A stretch of 64,000 nt of DNA from Actinostola sp. cb2023 (GCA_033675265.1 JAUJYZ010001399.1:289897-353896), one strand, 5' to 3'; positions 1 through 11,880 are shown, numbered from the stretch's first letter. Notes: generated by a model from the sequence alone, not told the origin. Translations and numbers: made by a program.

Positions 1-339
1 TTTTCTGTCATTTTTGAGAACTTTTAAAATAACAAAACTTTACATGGAAAACAGCTCTCCTAAAACATAATAGAAACATAGAAAACAGCTCTAAGCGTTT
101 TACAAAATATTTGCTAAAATGTATGTGAAAGTTCAGTCTATTTTCAGAGTCAGCAGCGTTTGCTTTCCGCCGGACTTGGATGGCGCTGCGACACAGCGCA
201 CGTGTCATCGCAGTCTAATTTTTTATAGGTTATTTTAATACTAAAATATTTCCTGCCTCCATCCGCAATTATTCACTGAGCTTTATTGTCATTTCTTTCA
301 ACACGAAATATCTGTGGATGTAATATTTCTAATCCGAGT

Positions 340-443
340 CAGTGTGTTGGACACGGTTTCTAGATCCGAGTGCCATGAACAATGCCGAGGCGCAGCCGAG
401 CTAGGCATGGCACGAGGATCTAGAAACCGTGTCCAACACACTG
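340..443. repeat. Foldback hairpin with CCGAGGCGCAGCCGAG loop
   Basis: An inverted repeat of about 27 bp (340-367 against 416-443) contains GTGTTGGACACGGTTTC and its complement. An inner 8-bp stem (GTGCCATG/CATGGCAC) encloses the loop motif CCGAGGCGCAGCCGAG. No target-site duplication is clear. A hairpin with a near-identical loop but an unrelated stem lies at 1208-1269. Seen directly; function unknown. Confidence 0.8.
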
Positions 444-1810
444 GCGAGGTTTAGAACATACTACTCATATAGCATTAGCCATTCATATCGCAGAGGCTTT
501 TTAATAAAACAATGGTGGCTTAATTTTGCGTGCTTTTTGGTTGCGAGGTGAGAATTCCACATGAAATTGCAAGCCAGTCTGGCATTGCGACTCAGCTCAT
601 CACTGACTCAGCATATGTGATGGCTGACGGATCTTCAAGTTCTCCAGCTAAGCCGTTTTAGAGAGCCTCTTTCCTCGGAAGAGGCTCTCAAATCTGTTAA
701 AGAAGGGTAAACACGAAGAGAAGATGATAAGAGAGCGAACGGGACATGTTTCCTCAGCTTTGTTTACCTATGAAAAAGCAGAGAAAGAGCAAAAGAAGGC
801 CGTGTCTAAATGCATCGCGCCACCACCGGCAGTAACTACTATATCAAGCGCACCAGGTAAAAGTGCAGTGATTACTCAGCAGTCTAGTGTAAAGGGAGAG
901 GAGCAATTCGATTTTTCAAATACTGTAATGAATTTGACGAGATTGTAAGATCTTTTGACTTCGAAGCCTTAGAAAGACAAAATTGTAATGATACTGATAG
1001 AATTGCAGAGCAACTGAACTTATCGAATAATGTATTTAACAACTGTACCATCAATGTTTCCTTTAAATAAGAAAGGATTACAGAACGAAATAGGTAATAA
1101 AGGTGTTGGTTCTATGAGTTATCTGTGCTGTAATTTTATTTATTTCCCTCTTTATCTGTAACTAACAATTATTGGATGTGTATGTAATGTTTCAAAGCCG
1201 AGAATGAGGACTAGACGGCCGGGTTTCCAGTCCGAGGCGAAGCCGAGGACTGGAAACCCCGTCTAGTCCGAATTCGAGGTTTTGGAACGACTTCTCATAC
1301 TCATTCATTATTACATGCGATGGCCTAAAGGCAATAAATATAAAGAGTTGCAAGATTTTAGCCCGGAAAAGCAAGAATTCCAGTCTGCATATTCTCTGCT
1401 CATGCGCAGAGTCAAGTACATCGTATATAAATAATATCCCACATGTGTTGGACTCTTGAGTAGCATGAAGTAGAGGGTGGATGCTAAATGGGATACCTCA
1501 AAATGACCTCATTAATATAAAACAATAGAACGATGCAGTAACACAATAGATTCGTTCTATTGTTTGGTCGGCCAAGTGCGGTTTGGGCTATGGAAACAAG
1601 CCTTTACCGAAGTAGAGCCTGCTTTCAGATTGAATCTCATTCGGACAGTGGTACTCTGTCCAAGGTCCCGATGATTGTTATATGAGGGATAACTCAGGAA
1701 AGAGTACTTTGAAATCCATCATTTCTAAGTCCTTGGACTTTGAAATCCATCTCTGCATTTCAAAGTACTCTTGAGCGGACTTTCCGGGGTTTCCAGGTCC
1801 ATCATGTGAC
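444..1810. other. Gene-poor stretch, no recognised gene
   Basis: I see no supported gene here. A 74-codon open frame (724-948, plus) is lysine/serine-rich with no recognisable motif and could be chance or an exon of an unknown gene. Besides the hairpin at 1208-1269, a looser inverted repeat at about 1698-1775 pairs AGAGTACTTTGAAATCCA with its near-complement. Confidence 0.5.
1208..1269. repeat. Foldback hairpin with GAGGCGAAGCCGAG loop
   Basis: The stem of about 23-26 bp pairs 1208-1233 (GGACTAGACGGCC then GGGTTTCCAGTCC) with 1247-1269. The loop is GAGGCGAAGCCGA. The loop matches the one at 340-443 almost exactly while the stem is entirely different, which is unusual for copies of a single MITE. 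Confidence 0.8.
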
Positions 1811-3231
1811 CGGGGACATGCTTGATGGTTTGGTTACACGGGGACATGCTTGATGGTTTGGTTACACGGGGACATGCTTGATGATTTGGTTACACGGGGA
1901 CATGCTTGATGGTTTGCTTACACGGGGACATGCTTGATGGTTTGGTTACACGGGGACATGCTTGATGATTTGGTTACACGGGGACATGCTTGATGGTTTG
2001 CTTACACGGGACATGCTTGATGGTTTGGTTACACGGGGACATGCTTGATGATTTGGTTACACGGGGACATGCTTGATACTTTGGTTACACGGGGACATGC
2101 TTGATGGTTTGGTTACACGGGGACATGCTCGATGGTTTGGTTACACGGGGACATGCTTGATACTTTGGTTACACGGGGACATGCTTGATGGTTTGGTTAC
2201 ACGGGGACATGCTCGATGGTTTGGTTACACGGGACATGCTTGATACTTTGGTTACACGGGGACATGCTTGATGGTTTGGTTACACGGGGACATGCTTGAT
2301 GATTGATTTGGTTACACGGGGACATGCTTGATGGTTTGGTTACACGGGGCCATGCTTGATGGTTTGGTTACACGGGGACATGCTTGATGATTTGGTTACA
2401 CGGGGACATGCTTGATGGTTTGGTTACACGGGGACATGCTTGATGGTTTGGTTACACGGGGACATGCTTGATGGTTTGGTTACACGGGGACATGCTTGAG
2501 GGTTTGGTTACACGGGGACATGCTTGATGGTTTGGTTACACGGGGACATGCTCGATGGTTTGGTTACACGGGGACATGCTTGATACTTTGGTTACACGGG
2601 GACATGCTTGATGGTTTGGTTACACGGGGACATGCTCGATGGTTTGGTTACACGGGGACATGCTTGATACTTTGGTTACACGGGGACATGCTTGATGGTT
2701 TGGTTACACGGGGACATGCTTGATGGTTTGGTTACACGGGGACATGCTTGATGATTTGGTTACACGGGGACATGCTTGATGGTTTGGTTACATGCTTGCT
2801 TGATGGTTTGGTTACACGGGACATGCTTGATGGTTTGGTTACACGGGGACATGCTTGATGGTTTGGTTACACGGGGACATGCTCGATGGTTTGGTTACAC
2901 GGGGACATGCTTGATGGTTTGGTTACACGGGGACATGCTTGATGGTTTGGTTACACGGGGACATGCTTGATGGTTTGGTTACACGGGGACATGCTTGATG
3001 GTTTGGTTACACGGGGACATGCTTGATGGTTTGGTTACAGGGGGACATGCTTGATGGTTTGGTTACACGTGGACATGCTTGATGGTTTGGTTACACGGGG
3101 ACATGCTTGATGGTTTGCTTACACGGGGACATGCTTGATGATTTGGTTACACGGGGACATGCTTGATGGTTTGGTTACACGGGGACATGCTTGATGGTTT
3201 GGTTACACGGGGACATGCTTGAGGGTTTGGT
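1811..3231. repeat. 28-bp minisatellite array, copy 1
   Basis: About 51 tandem 28-bp units with core ACATGCTTGATGGTTTGGTT. Variants such as GCTCGATGG, GATGATTTGG and GATACTTTGG recur every few units, suggesting a higher-order pattern. Because 28 is not divisible by 3, some frames stay open with a 28-residue period; these are not genes. The array starts about 50 bp past the CRYM polyadenylation signal. The same array lies beside both other CRYM copies. Confidence 0.95.
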
Positions 3232-3279
3232 AGGAATTTAGACGAGAGCACTCAGTCATACTCTACTTTGAATGTAATA

Positions 3280-3285
3280 TTTATT
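3280..3285 (-). promoter_or_regulatory. CRYM copy 1 polyadenylation signal
   Basis: TTTATT on the plus strand reads AATAAA on the minus strand, four bases past the CRYM stop codon (3291-3289). The same signal follows the stop in copies 2 and 3. Confidence 0.6.
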
Positions 3286-3288
3286 CTA

Positions 3289-6200
3289 CTACAGATTTAA
3301 AAGACTTTTTGAAGTCATGATGCCCTGCTCAACAAGCTTGTCGTACACTAGTTTTGCCGACACAATGTCTTGTACTCCGATACCTGATAGAGATAACAAT
3401 AATAAAAGACAAAATGTCAATTTTCAGTGGCCATACATAGTGTAATAGATGAGGACTGGTGCAGATGTTTCGTTATCAACCCGACCCAACCACATTCTCG
3501 TACCCAGAGCCCTCTCATCATTGGGTTTGTCGACAATTACCCCCACACCTCCCTGCTCCTACCTAATGATTTGAAGACAATAGTCTTGTCCTTCGGTACC
3601 TCAATTTTGCCAGCAATGACGTCACCAATTTCACCCACCACTGTTGCCTAGCAATAAAGAAACAAAATTGGAAATTCTGCATACACACGGCTAGCGTCTG
3701 GAGCTACAGTTGTAGTCTTATACCTTAGACTGGACAACATCTCCAGATTCTGCCATTGCTGCTTCCATGCTGTCTGCTACAACAAAGCTATTCAGCATGA
3801 CATCATCATCAAGCTCACGCCGGTGAGGGCGAGCTGCTCCAACCGCTACAGCAATACAATACAAATTAGTTACAACATATATACCTAGAGATATAGCCGG
3901 TCCAAATATATTTTAAAAACCTTTTTTTTCCCTCGTTTTCAAAAGCCTCCGTTTCCAATGAATAAGGTCAGCGTGTAAGCCGTGGAACGGAGGGCCAAGA
4001 AATTGAGACCGGGAGGGGTGGGGGTGGGGTATTCAAAGTAAAAAAGGGAGGGGAGACCGTCGGAAAACCGTAGACCGTCGGAAAACCGTAGAAAAATACC
4101 CTAACAAATACCTCGTGGTGTAAATATCGCCCTAAAACATGCTACCAAATAATAATCTCGTATTCAAGACGGAATGCGCTTTGTTCTCTGACAGTTTTGT
4201 TTGCTTTATCTGATTTTGTTTGCTTTTTATCTATGTTTATCAAGTTATTAATAATTGAAGCGTAATAATAATAATAATAATAATGTATTTATTCACGTAG
4301 AACACAAAAGAGCTTACAATAAAACTCGTAAGAACGTGCATGTGCTAAAAAATCTAAAATATAATATTATAAAAAGTATATACCTCTAATCTATAATTAA
4401 TTCAATCACCACCCCTACCAACCCAATATAAATATACAATAAAATCGTAATCAAAAGATCTGTAGCGTCAATTTTTTTTGTCCAAGTTTCATACCCTAAA
4501 AATAGCATCTCTTTAAAAAAAATAGGATTTTGCTTAATAATAATGCACTTTATTTCAAGAGGGAATACATATTACAGCTTTTAAAAGCTGGAAAACAACT
4601 CGCTTGACGCAACCCCTAAAAAATACAGACAATGATCGCCGATTTCAAACCCAGCTAAAGAATGCGACGAAAATAGGAATGTTTACATCCCTGCACATTG
4701 CTGGATTATTACCCCGGCATTTGTAACCACAATAGTTATGTTGTAATTAATGAGCACAGCGTTGAGTGGCATATACACACCATTAATTACTGCACCCTGC
4801 TTGACCCATTTCCCTTCGAGTACATAGTTCTCAGCAAATGTAGCAGTCACTATGACGTCAGCTCCAGCCACAGCTTCTTTCACTGTTGTACAGCACTGTG
4901 CTTGAATTTCATCTGCAAATTTCTTAGCGTTTGCTGGGGTGCGGCTCCATACCCTCACCTAGAAATAAAATATGCAAAATACTGGTCTTTGCAAGATGCA
5001 ATAGCTGCAGTGTTTGAATGTGAAATCAGGGGGAAATGAAATACTAAAATGAAAATAAAAACAAGGTTGAAATGACTATGCAACAATAGTTTTAAATTGT
5101 AGTAATACTTCTGTAAATGATCTGATGTGCTTCAAAGCCTCAGCATGGCTTCTTGCTTGAGTTCCAGACCCAAGAATGGCCAACACTTTCACATCTTTCT
5201 TGGCCAGATGCTAGAAAACATAAGTTAAGGAAACTAATGGCAAAAACATTTACCAGCAATGCCTGTTCTGTTGGTAATTCAGCCATGCAGAGAAGAAGAT
5301 TAAAGGGGCAACGTGGTGAGGATCGACATGCAACTCCTTCTATCCTCATAAACCAGGATTGAAACACTGGAGATCATCCAACACTGTATCAAAACAAGAA
5401 ATACCGTAGAATCCCGGTTATAAACGTCCCCCGGTTATAAGCCCCCCCGGTTATAAGCCCACCTGTCTGCTAACATAAATTATTTCTTCCCGGTTATAAG
5501 CCCTCCCGGTTAAAAGGGCCCCTGGTAACTATAAGTCCCCTTCATATACTCCTCCCCATACGGGGTACCGTATACAGGAAACAATAATCAGGCAATTAGG
5601 TGTACGTAGCAAACGAGACTCACTGTGATCACGCTCCACGTTAATTTTGTTTGTAAATTCACGACTCAAAATAATCTTTTAAGCCATTTCACGCACGTCT
5701 TTCTTGCAAATTCACGGATCACGTTTTTATCTTTTGTTTATGAAGTGTTTTTCAAGATTCGCGCGCCATTTTTTGGCCAAATCATGCATCACGTGTAACC
5801 CCTTTGCTACCCTGTGCAATGCAAAATTGTTTCACCCTTTATAGCAATAGTCACATGCATATTTAATATTTCTAGCCTGCGAAGCTGGAGAGCCGCTTTT
5901 CAGGCTATAATATTTCATGATAATAATACTGTAGCATTCATATAGTATATGGATACATTTGTAGCAACAGCAGATGCGGCTGCAGTTCTCATTTCTGTGA
6001 TAACTTCTCCATCCATTATCTGTGGAGAATTAATGATATGATAACCATAATTTTTAAAACTGCATGTATATTATATTACTGTAAACTCAAATTATACATT
6101 TATCTGATTTGCAAAGCCTATTACTCCTAGTACTGCATGATGGAATACAAAAACCACCTTTAGAAGAAATGGCAACATGCAGGCTGGCACCCTAGATGTA

Positions 6201-9200
6201 CATGTACTTCAAACAGACCATTACACACTGATCTTGGGTGATTTCTTGCAGGATTCTGCATGATCTACCCCACTAGTCACAACCATCCTTAGTGTTGTCA
6301 TGTAAAACCTTGCATGATGACACTAAGTGCAGCTGAGTATAGGGCTCAGAAAAAGGCTGTACATGATCTTGCATGATCTTGCATGACCATTGATCTTTTG
6401 CAAAGAATCTCAACCTGGGAAGCATAGTGTACCAAGCACAGTAAGCCCAATGTACGACATCAGTTCTCCCTTGGTTAGGGCTAGTCACATGGGAAAACAA
6501 ATCATTGGGGGTGGGTGGGTAATGGAGCTCCATGGTGGGCCATCTATAAGAGCCAAACAATGCAGGGGTTTGTACAACTTCTACAGTTTCAATCTAATCA
6601 ATATGAAACTCGGCCACAGTATATGTCAAATCAACAATTCTGTTCTTTTTTCTTCTTCTTTTTATCACCATTTTGTTAACTATAAATAGCACAAAATGGC
6701 GGAAATTTCAAACTTCAAAAATGTATATATTCAGATTCAATAGCGATTAATCTGAGATATTATTTAGGCTATATCTTTAATTTGTAGTGTCTTCTTTCGA
6801 TTGCAATGATCAAATTAGCGTATTTGTGAATTTCAAAATTTGTTGGCAAGTTCGTGACATCATTTACCCACCAAAAATCAAAAGAAAAAAGGGCAGCTTT
6901 GTTGTCTGGAACAAATTTGGCTCTTATATGGGGCCGTGTCAGTTCACAATGTCTCAATGTATATGCATGCGCTTTACAATTAAATGAGTGTGTTAGACAT
7001 TTTTGGAGTATATGGAGAGCCTTTAAGGTAACCTGCATGCATGCAAGGTGAGTAGAGCTACATATATATGTAGACCAAGAAAGAGACTGCATGCATGTAT
7101 ATATAAAATTAAGTTACCAGGGAACATTAGGCTCCACTTACAGCTTGTAATGTCCCAGTTTCTGGATTAAACAGCAAAATTTGACATAAGTGAGTTGGCA
7201 GACCATTCTTGCCATTATCTGGATAACCACAGAGTAATTTGGTTCCAAGTGCTTTATTATTTCTTGCATATGCTGGCATTCCCGAGAAAAACCTTGAAAT
7301 GAAGAAGTCAGTGAGAATGAATGAATAAACCTTTATTTAAACAGGGTTGTCCTTTCAGAACACTGAAGGTTATCGAGGGTGTTTATTACACTGTACATGT
7401 ACAAAGAGACCATTTAAAATAAAATAATAAGGAGAAGTTGGAAGACAAGAAATATTTCTATTGATTGTTGACATATTGGATAACTGAATGACAAATGGAT
7501 TGAAAGAATGAATCCATTGGGGGGTGTGTGGGGGGGGGGGGGGGGGGGGGGGGGGGGGTCATACTCCATCGTTCACCACCAAATCCTCCCCTCTCCCCTC
7601 CTCAAACATATAAATTTAAGGAGTAGACCCAGAGGATCGGATTAGGCGGGTCACTGCATGGCACCCTAGAAAATAGGTTTGACTGCATGACTATTATAAT
7701 GGGTATACAATATTACACATGTACACGTACTACACATCATATACAATGCATGCATGCTGGCCTGTAATTATACAACGCACTACTAGTATACGCTCTGTCG
7801 TCATGTACCGGAATCTATTGTTCATGATAATACAATAGCAGAGTGTAGAGTCGTTTGTTTTGAACATTAATTGAAGGGTTGTCCATGAAAACGGCCTAAG
7901 TGACTATTTTGATGATTTTCAAAATGTTATGCAATTGCTTCAAAAATACACCTACTGGCTTCTAAATACCTATATAAACATGATTTGGTGTTTTTAGATC
8001 GATTACACTCGAATTTTGGGCACTACAGTATCATTTAATTTCTGCTTGAATTCATCGGCAGGATAGTTCGTGAACATATGCAAATTACTGGAAACTTTTA
8101 CGCGTTAGTGATCTGTTCGTGTTGTTCACCAATAACAAATCTTTCACTTCCAGAGATTTTAGAAGTTTTTAGCGAATTTTGTTGCCATGGAAATCTTGAC
8201 AGCTCGCAGGCTCAAGTTATCACGCGGTTTAGTTGTCTCGTGGCGTGGCTATCGGTTCTGGAAGTGCTTCGCAGAACTGGGCCATTATTGGGGCCATTTG
8301 CCACTATTTAAAGTCTTTTATTGCCATGTTTTCACCACAGAAGCCCCCAGAACAGCATCATTAAGCTTGACTGGTAGTAGAGGCCATTCTCCTGGAAGAA
8401 ATCAGGGGTGAGGTGCAATTTCACGATGAAACTGAATCTGCAAACACGGTGTCAGATTTGCAAAATGGCGGGAGTTGTTGTCTCTGGTCGTTCTGTGGTG
8501 GATTCGAGGACCTACTAAGGCAGTTTTGACAACTTTCGACTATAGTAAAGAATGCAACCGGTGCATTAGTTTCACTTTGCCTGTAGGCCCGGGTGATAAA
8601 AGACTTTATAAAATATCTCTAAAACATGGAGGTATGGAATGTCGCTGACAAAAGTTTCATGATATCCCAGAATGCAGTTCGGTCGTGCTTTCGAAAACAA
8701 CAGGGATCCTGAAATAGTCGAATTGAAAATCCCCGAATATATCAAGAAGAGAGATGGAAGTTTGCTGAGCAAGTAGCGTTTTGTTTCACAATGATGTATT
8801 TTGGAAGAAAATCAAAGTCAAATGTCGCACATTGTCGTGACGTCAAAAACGCACATTTTTGATTTCTATGAAATACTGCAAAACAAGCTCTTTTTCTAGT
8901 GTAATCGCTCTGAAAATGACCAAATCATGTTTATATAGGTATCAATAAGCCAGTAGGTGTATTTTTGAAGCAATTGCGTAATATTTTAAAAATCATCAGA
9001 AAAGTCACTTAGGCCGTTTTCATGGGCAACCCTTCAATTGTTCCATTGTGAACGCCATTCTTTGTTAGCCGATACACGACGGCACTATACCCTAGTATAT
9101 GGACATTCAGAAATGCATTATTAGCCTGTATAGCTAGTCTAGCTCCCTCGCATCCATCATTAGTTCCATCACGCAACGCTGTGGGCCGAGAGCGTTGCGT

Positions 9201-11013
9201 GACGGAACTAATGACGGATGCGAGGGAGACTAGTGTATAGAGACTCCTCTCCCTATTTTCGAATTGGAGAGAGGACGTCTGCACGTAGGTTAGAAATGCA
9301 TGTATTCGCAGGCTATTTTTATTAATACAATTCCTATGTGTACTAATATTACAATTCAAGATAAATGCAATACCTCTCTTCTGTATATTTCAAGTCATGT
9401 GACTCTATATTAGTGATATATATATAAACTTAATTACTTCTATTGTTTTCTATTGTTTATTCGTGCTATTTATAGTACTAATTGTAGTACAGACCATTGC
9501 ACACTTTTAGTGTTTGTACTCTACTAGAATGAATTTGAATTCCCTAATTTGAATTTGAATACTGTAGTAAGTCACATACATGACGGGCGGTTGCATGCAG
9601 TTACGCCATACTATGTAGTATCAAGACATTTATATTAAGGTAATTCCTTAGTTTTGCACTGCGCAATTCTACTGCGCATATATTTTATAGCGTGACGTAT
9701 TGCATGATCTATTACGTGAAATAATAATTTGGTGTTGAAAAACACTGCATAACAACCGAAACTTGGATTTTGGATTAAAAAAGAATAAGAATGGTGAAGA
9801 AAATGGCAAGAAAGTGGAGGATTATGTTGTGTTTTTGAATAAAATTTAAGTGGAAGATCGTGCGTTAACTTACACCATCGAGCGCGCGCTGGGTTTTAGT
9901 TAGACAAATTTGTTATAAGGACCGCGGGAAAGGATCATTCACAGGCAGATTCTTTTGAGGTTTTGACGATTTGGGCTTCCTGTGCTTATTGTTTTGACGT
10001 TCTGACAGTCGGTTTGAATAGTCCGTAGTTCTATATTTAAAATATCAGGTTTACCTTAATAAAATGAAACTATTTTTTCAGGTGTTGTTTACTGTGTCTT
10101 GCTTTATGATCTTGCAAAGTTTCAGCGCGATCCGAGGATTATTTAACGATATTTTAAAATTTTGGTCCCTATTACATGAGTCTCCAGCCTTTCCACTTTT
10201 TATGTAATAGGGACCAAAATTTTAAAATATCGTTAAATAATCCTCGGATCGCGCTGAAACTTTGCAAGATCATAAAGCAAGACACAGTAAACATAAACAA
10301 CACCTGAAAAAATAGTTTCATTTTATTAAGGTAAACCTGATATTTTAAATATAGAACTACGGACTATTCAAACAACTGTCAGAACGTCAAAACAATAAGC
10401 ACAGGAAGCCCAAATCGTCAAAACCTCAAAAGAATCTCGCTTGGGCTGCCTGTGTTTGGATACGAAAATGGAAGGAAATTCGGTCATTCCTTTGTCAAAA
10501 CCCGGCTTGTAAATGACTCAATTGTAAATGACTCAGTTACGAATTTTTTGGTACATCACCTTTGTTGAACTGGTGTGATTTAAAAGACGGTAAATCAGTT
10601 GCAGTAAAGCACTCCCACAATTTTTTTGAGCCATTTTAACACCGTGACACGATATTCGATTGTTTTGAATCGATTTTGCTTGTACCGCATGGTCTATTCT
10701 TACCAATATTACTGAAACAAGCGCGGTGACCCCCATTTTTTTTTTACTTTTCCTTCAATAAAAACTCAAAAATAATTCACCTGCAAAATTTCAGCGATTT
10801 TTCAATTAGGGAAGATATACTGAGGAATTATCTTAAGCTAAACACTCACCCATTGTGTTGTTTTATATGAACACAGCTACGCAGTGGTTGAACCACTGAG
10901 CCATGCTCACGATCAGAGAAATCCCTCAAAGCATTTTCTATTGCAACAATGAGCTCTGGATACTTCAACACGCTTCGAACTAATTTGTGGTTTATGTATT
11001 GTAGGACTTCCAT
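3289..11013 (-). CDS. CRYM: Mu-crystallin / ketimine reductase, full-length eight-exon gene (copy 1)
   Basis: Exons on the minus strand: 11013-10850, 7292-7142, 6019-5957, 5210-5109, 4958-4781, 3845-3724, 3647-3563, 3383-3289. All introns are GT-AG and phases join without a break. The total is 960 nt, predicting 319 aa against about 314 in human CRYM. The family is NADPH-dependent imine reductases of the ornithine cyclodeaminase/mu-crystallin fold, cytosolic; vertebrate members also bind thyroid hormone. Seen motifs: N-terminal VVQPLR, then GMPAYARNN, MDGEVITEMRTAAASA, the dinucleotide-binding ILGSGTQARSHAEAL, VRVWSRTPANAKKFADE, EAVAGADVIVTAT and a C-terminal GIGVQDIVSAKL. The ATG at 11013 gives a family-like N-terminus; the frame stays open a little further upstream, so an earlier start is possible. 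Exon 6 differs from copies 2 and 3 (the usual RPxWREL motif reads RPHRREL). Intron 1 carries at least three mobile elements. This is the only copy with exon 1. Confidence 0.9.
4262..4480. repeat. (AAT)n-tailed retroposon-like fragment in CRYM intron
   Basis: A run of AAT triplets is followed by GTATTTATTCACGTAGAAC and an A/T-rich tail. The same piece occurs in copies 2 and 3, and a related (AAT)n piece interrupts the minisatellite at 49826-50006. It looks like the 3' end of a SINE or LINE; the family is not identified. Confidence 0.5.
5403..5560. repeat. CCCGGTTATAAGC dispersed repeat
   Basis: Several near-tandem copies of CCCGGTTATAAGCCC lie in the intron between CRYM exons 3 and 4. The same cluster occurs in copies 2 (about 39745) and 3 (about 46905). 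Probably a short interspersed or MITE fragment older than the CRYM duplication. Confidence 0.6.
7530..7558. repeat. Poly(G) tract, copy 1
   Basis: 29 consecutive G in CRYM intron 1. The equivalent tract is 32 G at 41821 and 17 C at 44698 in the other two copies, so its length differs in every copy. Such tracts can form G-quadruplexes and are hard to sequence. Confidence 0.9.
7873..9035. mobile_element. MITE with ~115-bp terminal inverted repeats in CRYM intron 1
   Basis: The ends pair over about 115 bp, starting GAAGGGTTGTCCATGAAAAC and ending with the near-complement ATGGGCAACCCTTC. AATT flanks both sides (7869-7872 and 9036-9039). The matching place in CRYM copies 2 (near 43115) and 3 is uninterrupted (CATTAATTGTTCC), so the insertion is real and specific to copy 1. 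The interior has no transposase-like frame. The superfamily is uncertain; the duplication could be read as 4 or 5 bp. Confidence 0.8.
9137..9230. mobile_element. Small palindromic MITE, GTCTCCCTCGCA family
   Basis: A 94-bp near-perfect palindrome with ends GTCTCCCTCGCATCC (a 4-bp AGCT insertion near the left end) and the complementary right end, flanked by TA. The loop is about 10 bp (GTGGGCCGAG). The homologous element in copies 2/3 (43215-43309) is the exact centre of the giant palindrome. A longer relative lies at 63374-63885. Confidence 0.8.
9639..10832. mobile_element. piggyBac-like non-autonomous element (TTAA flanks)
   Basis: Related inverted ends (GGTAATTCCTTAG on the left; complement of CTGAGGAATTATC on the right) are flanked by TTAA at 9635-9638 and 10833-10836. 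TTAA duplication is typical of piggyBac, so this is a tentative class call. No transposase frame is seen. The right end lies about 13 bp inside intron 1 from the CRYM exon 1 donor. The interior holds a long hairpin (9948-10437). Confidence 0.55.
9948..10437. repeat. 490-bp near-perfect hairpin
   Basis: Left arm about 9948-10176 and right arm 10203-10437 are near-perfect complements over some 230 bp, with a loop of about 26 bp. Arm landmarks are AGATTCTTTTGAGGTTTTGA and its complement. It lies inside CRYM intron 1, so transcripts would carry a long double-stranded stem. Confidence 0.85.
10850..11013 (-). CDS. CRYM: CRYM copy 1, exon 1 with start codon
   Basis: This 164-nt exon lies too far from the rest to show in a simple ORF scan. 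It begins with the ATG at 11013-11011 (MEVLQYINHKL) and ends SVVQPLRSCVHIKQHNG at a GTGAG donor (10849-10845). Its last two bases complete a glycine codon with the first base of exon 2, matching the human CRYM exon boundary just before the LGVMPAY-like segment. No copy of this exon exists beside CRYM copies 2 and 3. Confidence 0.85.
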
Positions 11014-11094
11014 GTTGGGAATGTATGGCGCGCCGTTACCACCAAAAATACGTCGACTGCAAAACGATCAAGGATGACGATCCAGTACCGGTTA

Positions 11095-11320
11095 ACAAAG
11101 AACCGGTGTTCACAATGGAACAATGTTCAAAACAAACGACTCTACACTCTGCTATTGTATTGTAAAACAATAGATTCCGGTACACGACGACAGAGCCATC
11201 CATGTACCGGTTCAGTAACAAAGAACGGTGTTCACAATGGAACAATGTTCAAAACAAACGACTCTACACTCTGCTATTGTATTGTAAAACAATAGATTCC
11301 GGTACACGACGACAGAGCCC
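11095..11320. repeat. Two tandem ~115-120-bp units upstream of CRYM exon 1
   Basis: Two near-identical units contain GTTCACAATGGAACAATGTT and end near GGTACACGACGACAGAGCC. They are inverted copies of the CRYM intron 1 sequence around 7790-7872/9036-9080. The unit has short inverted ends (GTCGTGTACC type) and may itself be a MITE. Confidence 0.7.
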
Positions 11321-11326
11321 GATCCA

Positions 11327-11880
11327 GTCAATTGACAAACGATCCAGTCAGTTGTCAAATGATCCAGTCAAATGACAAACAATCCAGTCAAATGACAAAC
11401 AATCCAGTGTTTGGTGACGTGTCAGTTGTCAAACGATCCTGTCATTTGATAAACGATCCAGTGAAATCACAAACAATCCAGTCAAATGAGAAACGATCCA
11501 GTCAAATGACAAACAATCCAGTGTTTGGTGACGTGTCAGTTGTCAAACGATCCTGTCATTTGATAAACGATCCAGTGAAATCACAAACGATCCAGTCAAA
11601 TGAGAAACAATCCAGTCAGTTGTCAAACGATCTTGTCATTTGATAAACGATCCAGTGAAATCACAAACAATTCAGTCAAATGAGAAACAATCCAGTCAGT
11701 TGTCAAACGATCCAGTCAGTTGTCAAACGATCCTGTCATTTGATAAACGATCCAGTGAAATCACAAACAATTCAGTCAAATGACAAACAATCCAGTCAGT
11801 TGTCAAACGAGCCTGTCATTTGATAAACGATCCAGTGAAATCACAAACAATTCAGTCAAATGAGAAACGATCCAGTGCCT
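11327..11880. repeat. 20-bp minisatellite with higher-order structure
   Basis: Tandem units of about 20 bp such as GATCCAGTCAAATGACAAAC alternate with variants (GTCAGTTGTCAAAC, GTCATTTGATAAAC, GTGAAATCACAAAC). Blocks of several units repeat together. Each unit carries a small TGAC/GTCA dyad. The open frame here is a periodicity artefact. Confidence 0.9.

Noticed and set aside
1811..3231. CRISPR-like array of 28-bp repeats
   Set aside because: Units abut with no spacers, no cas genes, and the context is a spliced animal gene. It is a minisatellite.
4698..5039. Plus-strand 113-codon frame and its copy at 39027
   Set aside because: It is antisense to CRYM exon 5 and its intron; the minus-strand reading has family motifs and splice sites.
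5140..5367. 75-codon minus frame as an extra CRYM exon
   Set aside because: The exon 3 to exon 4 junction already joins in phase; this frame runs through intron sequence and has no family match.
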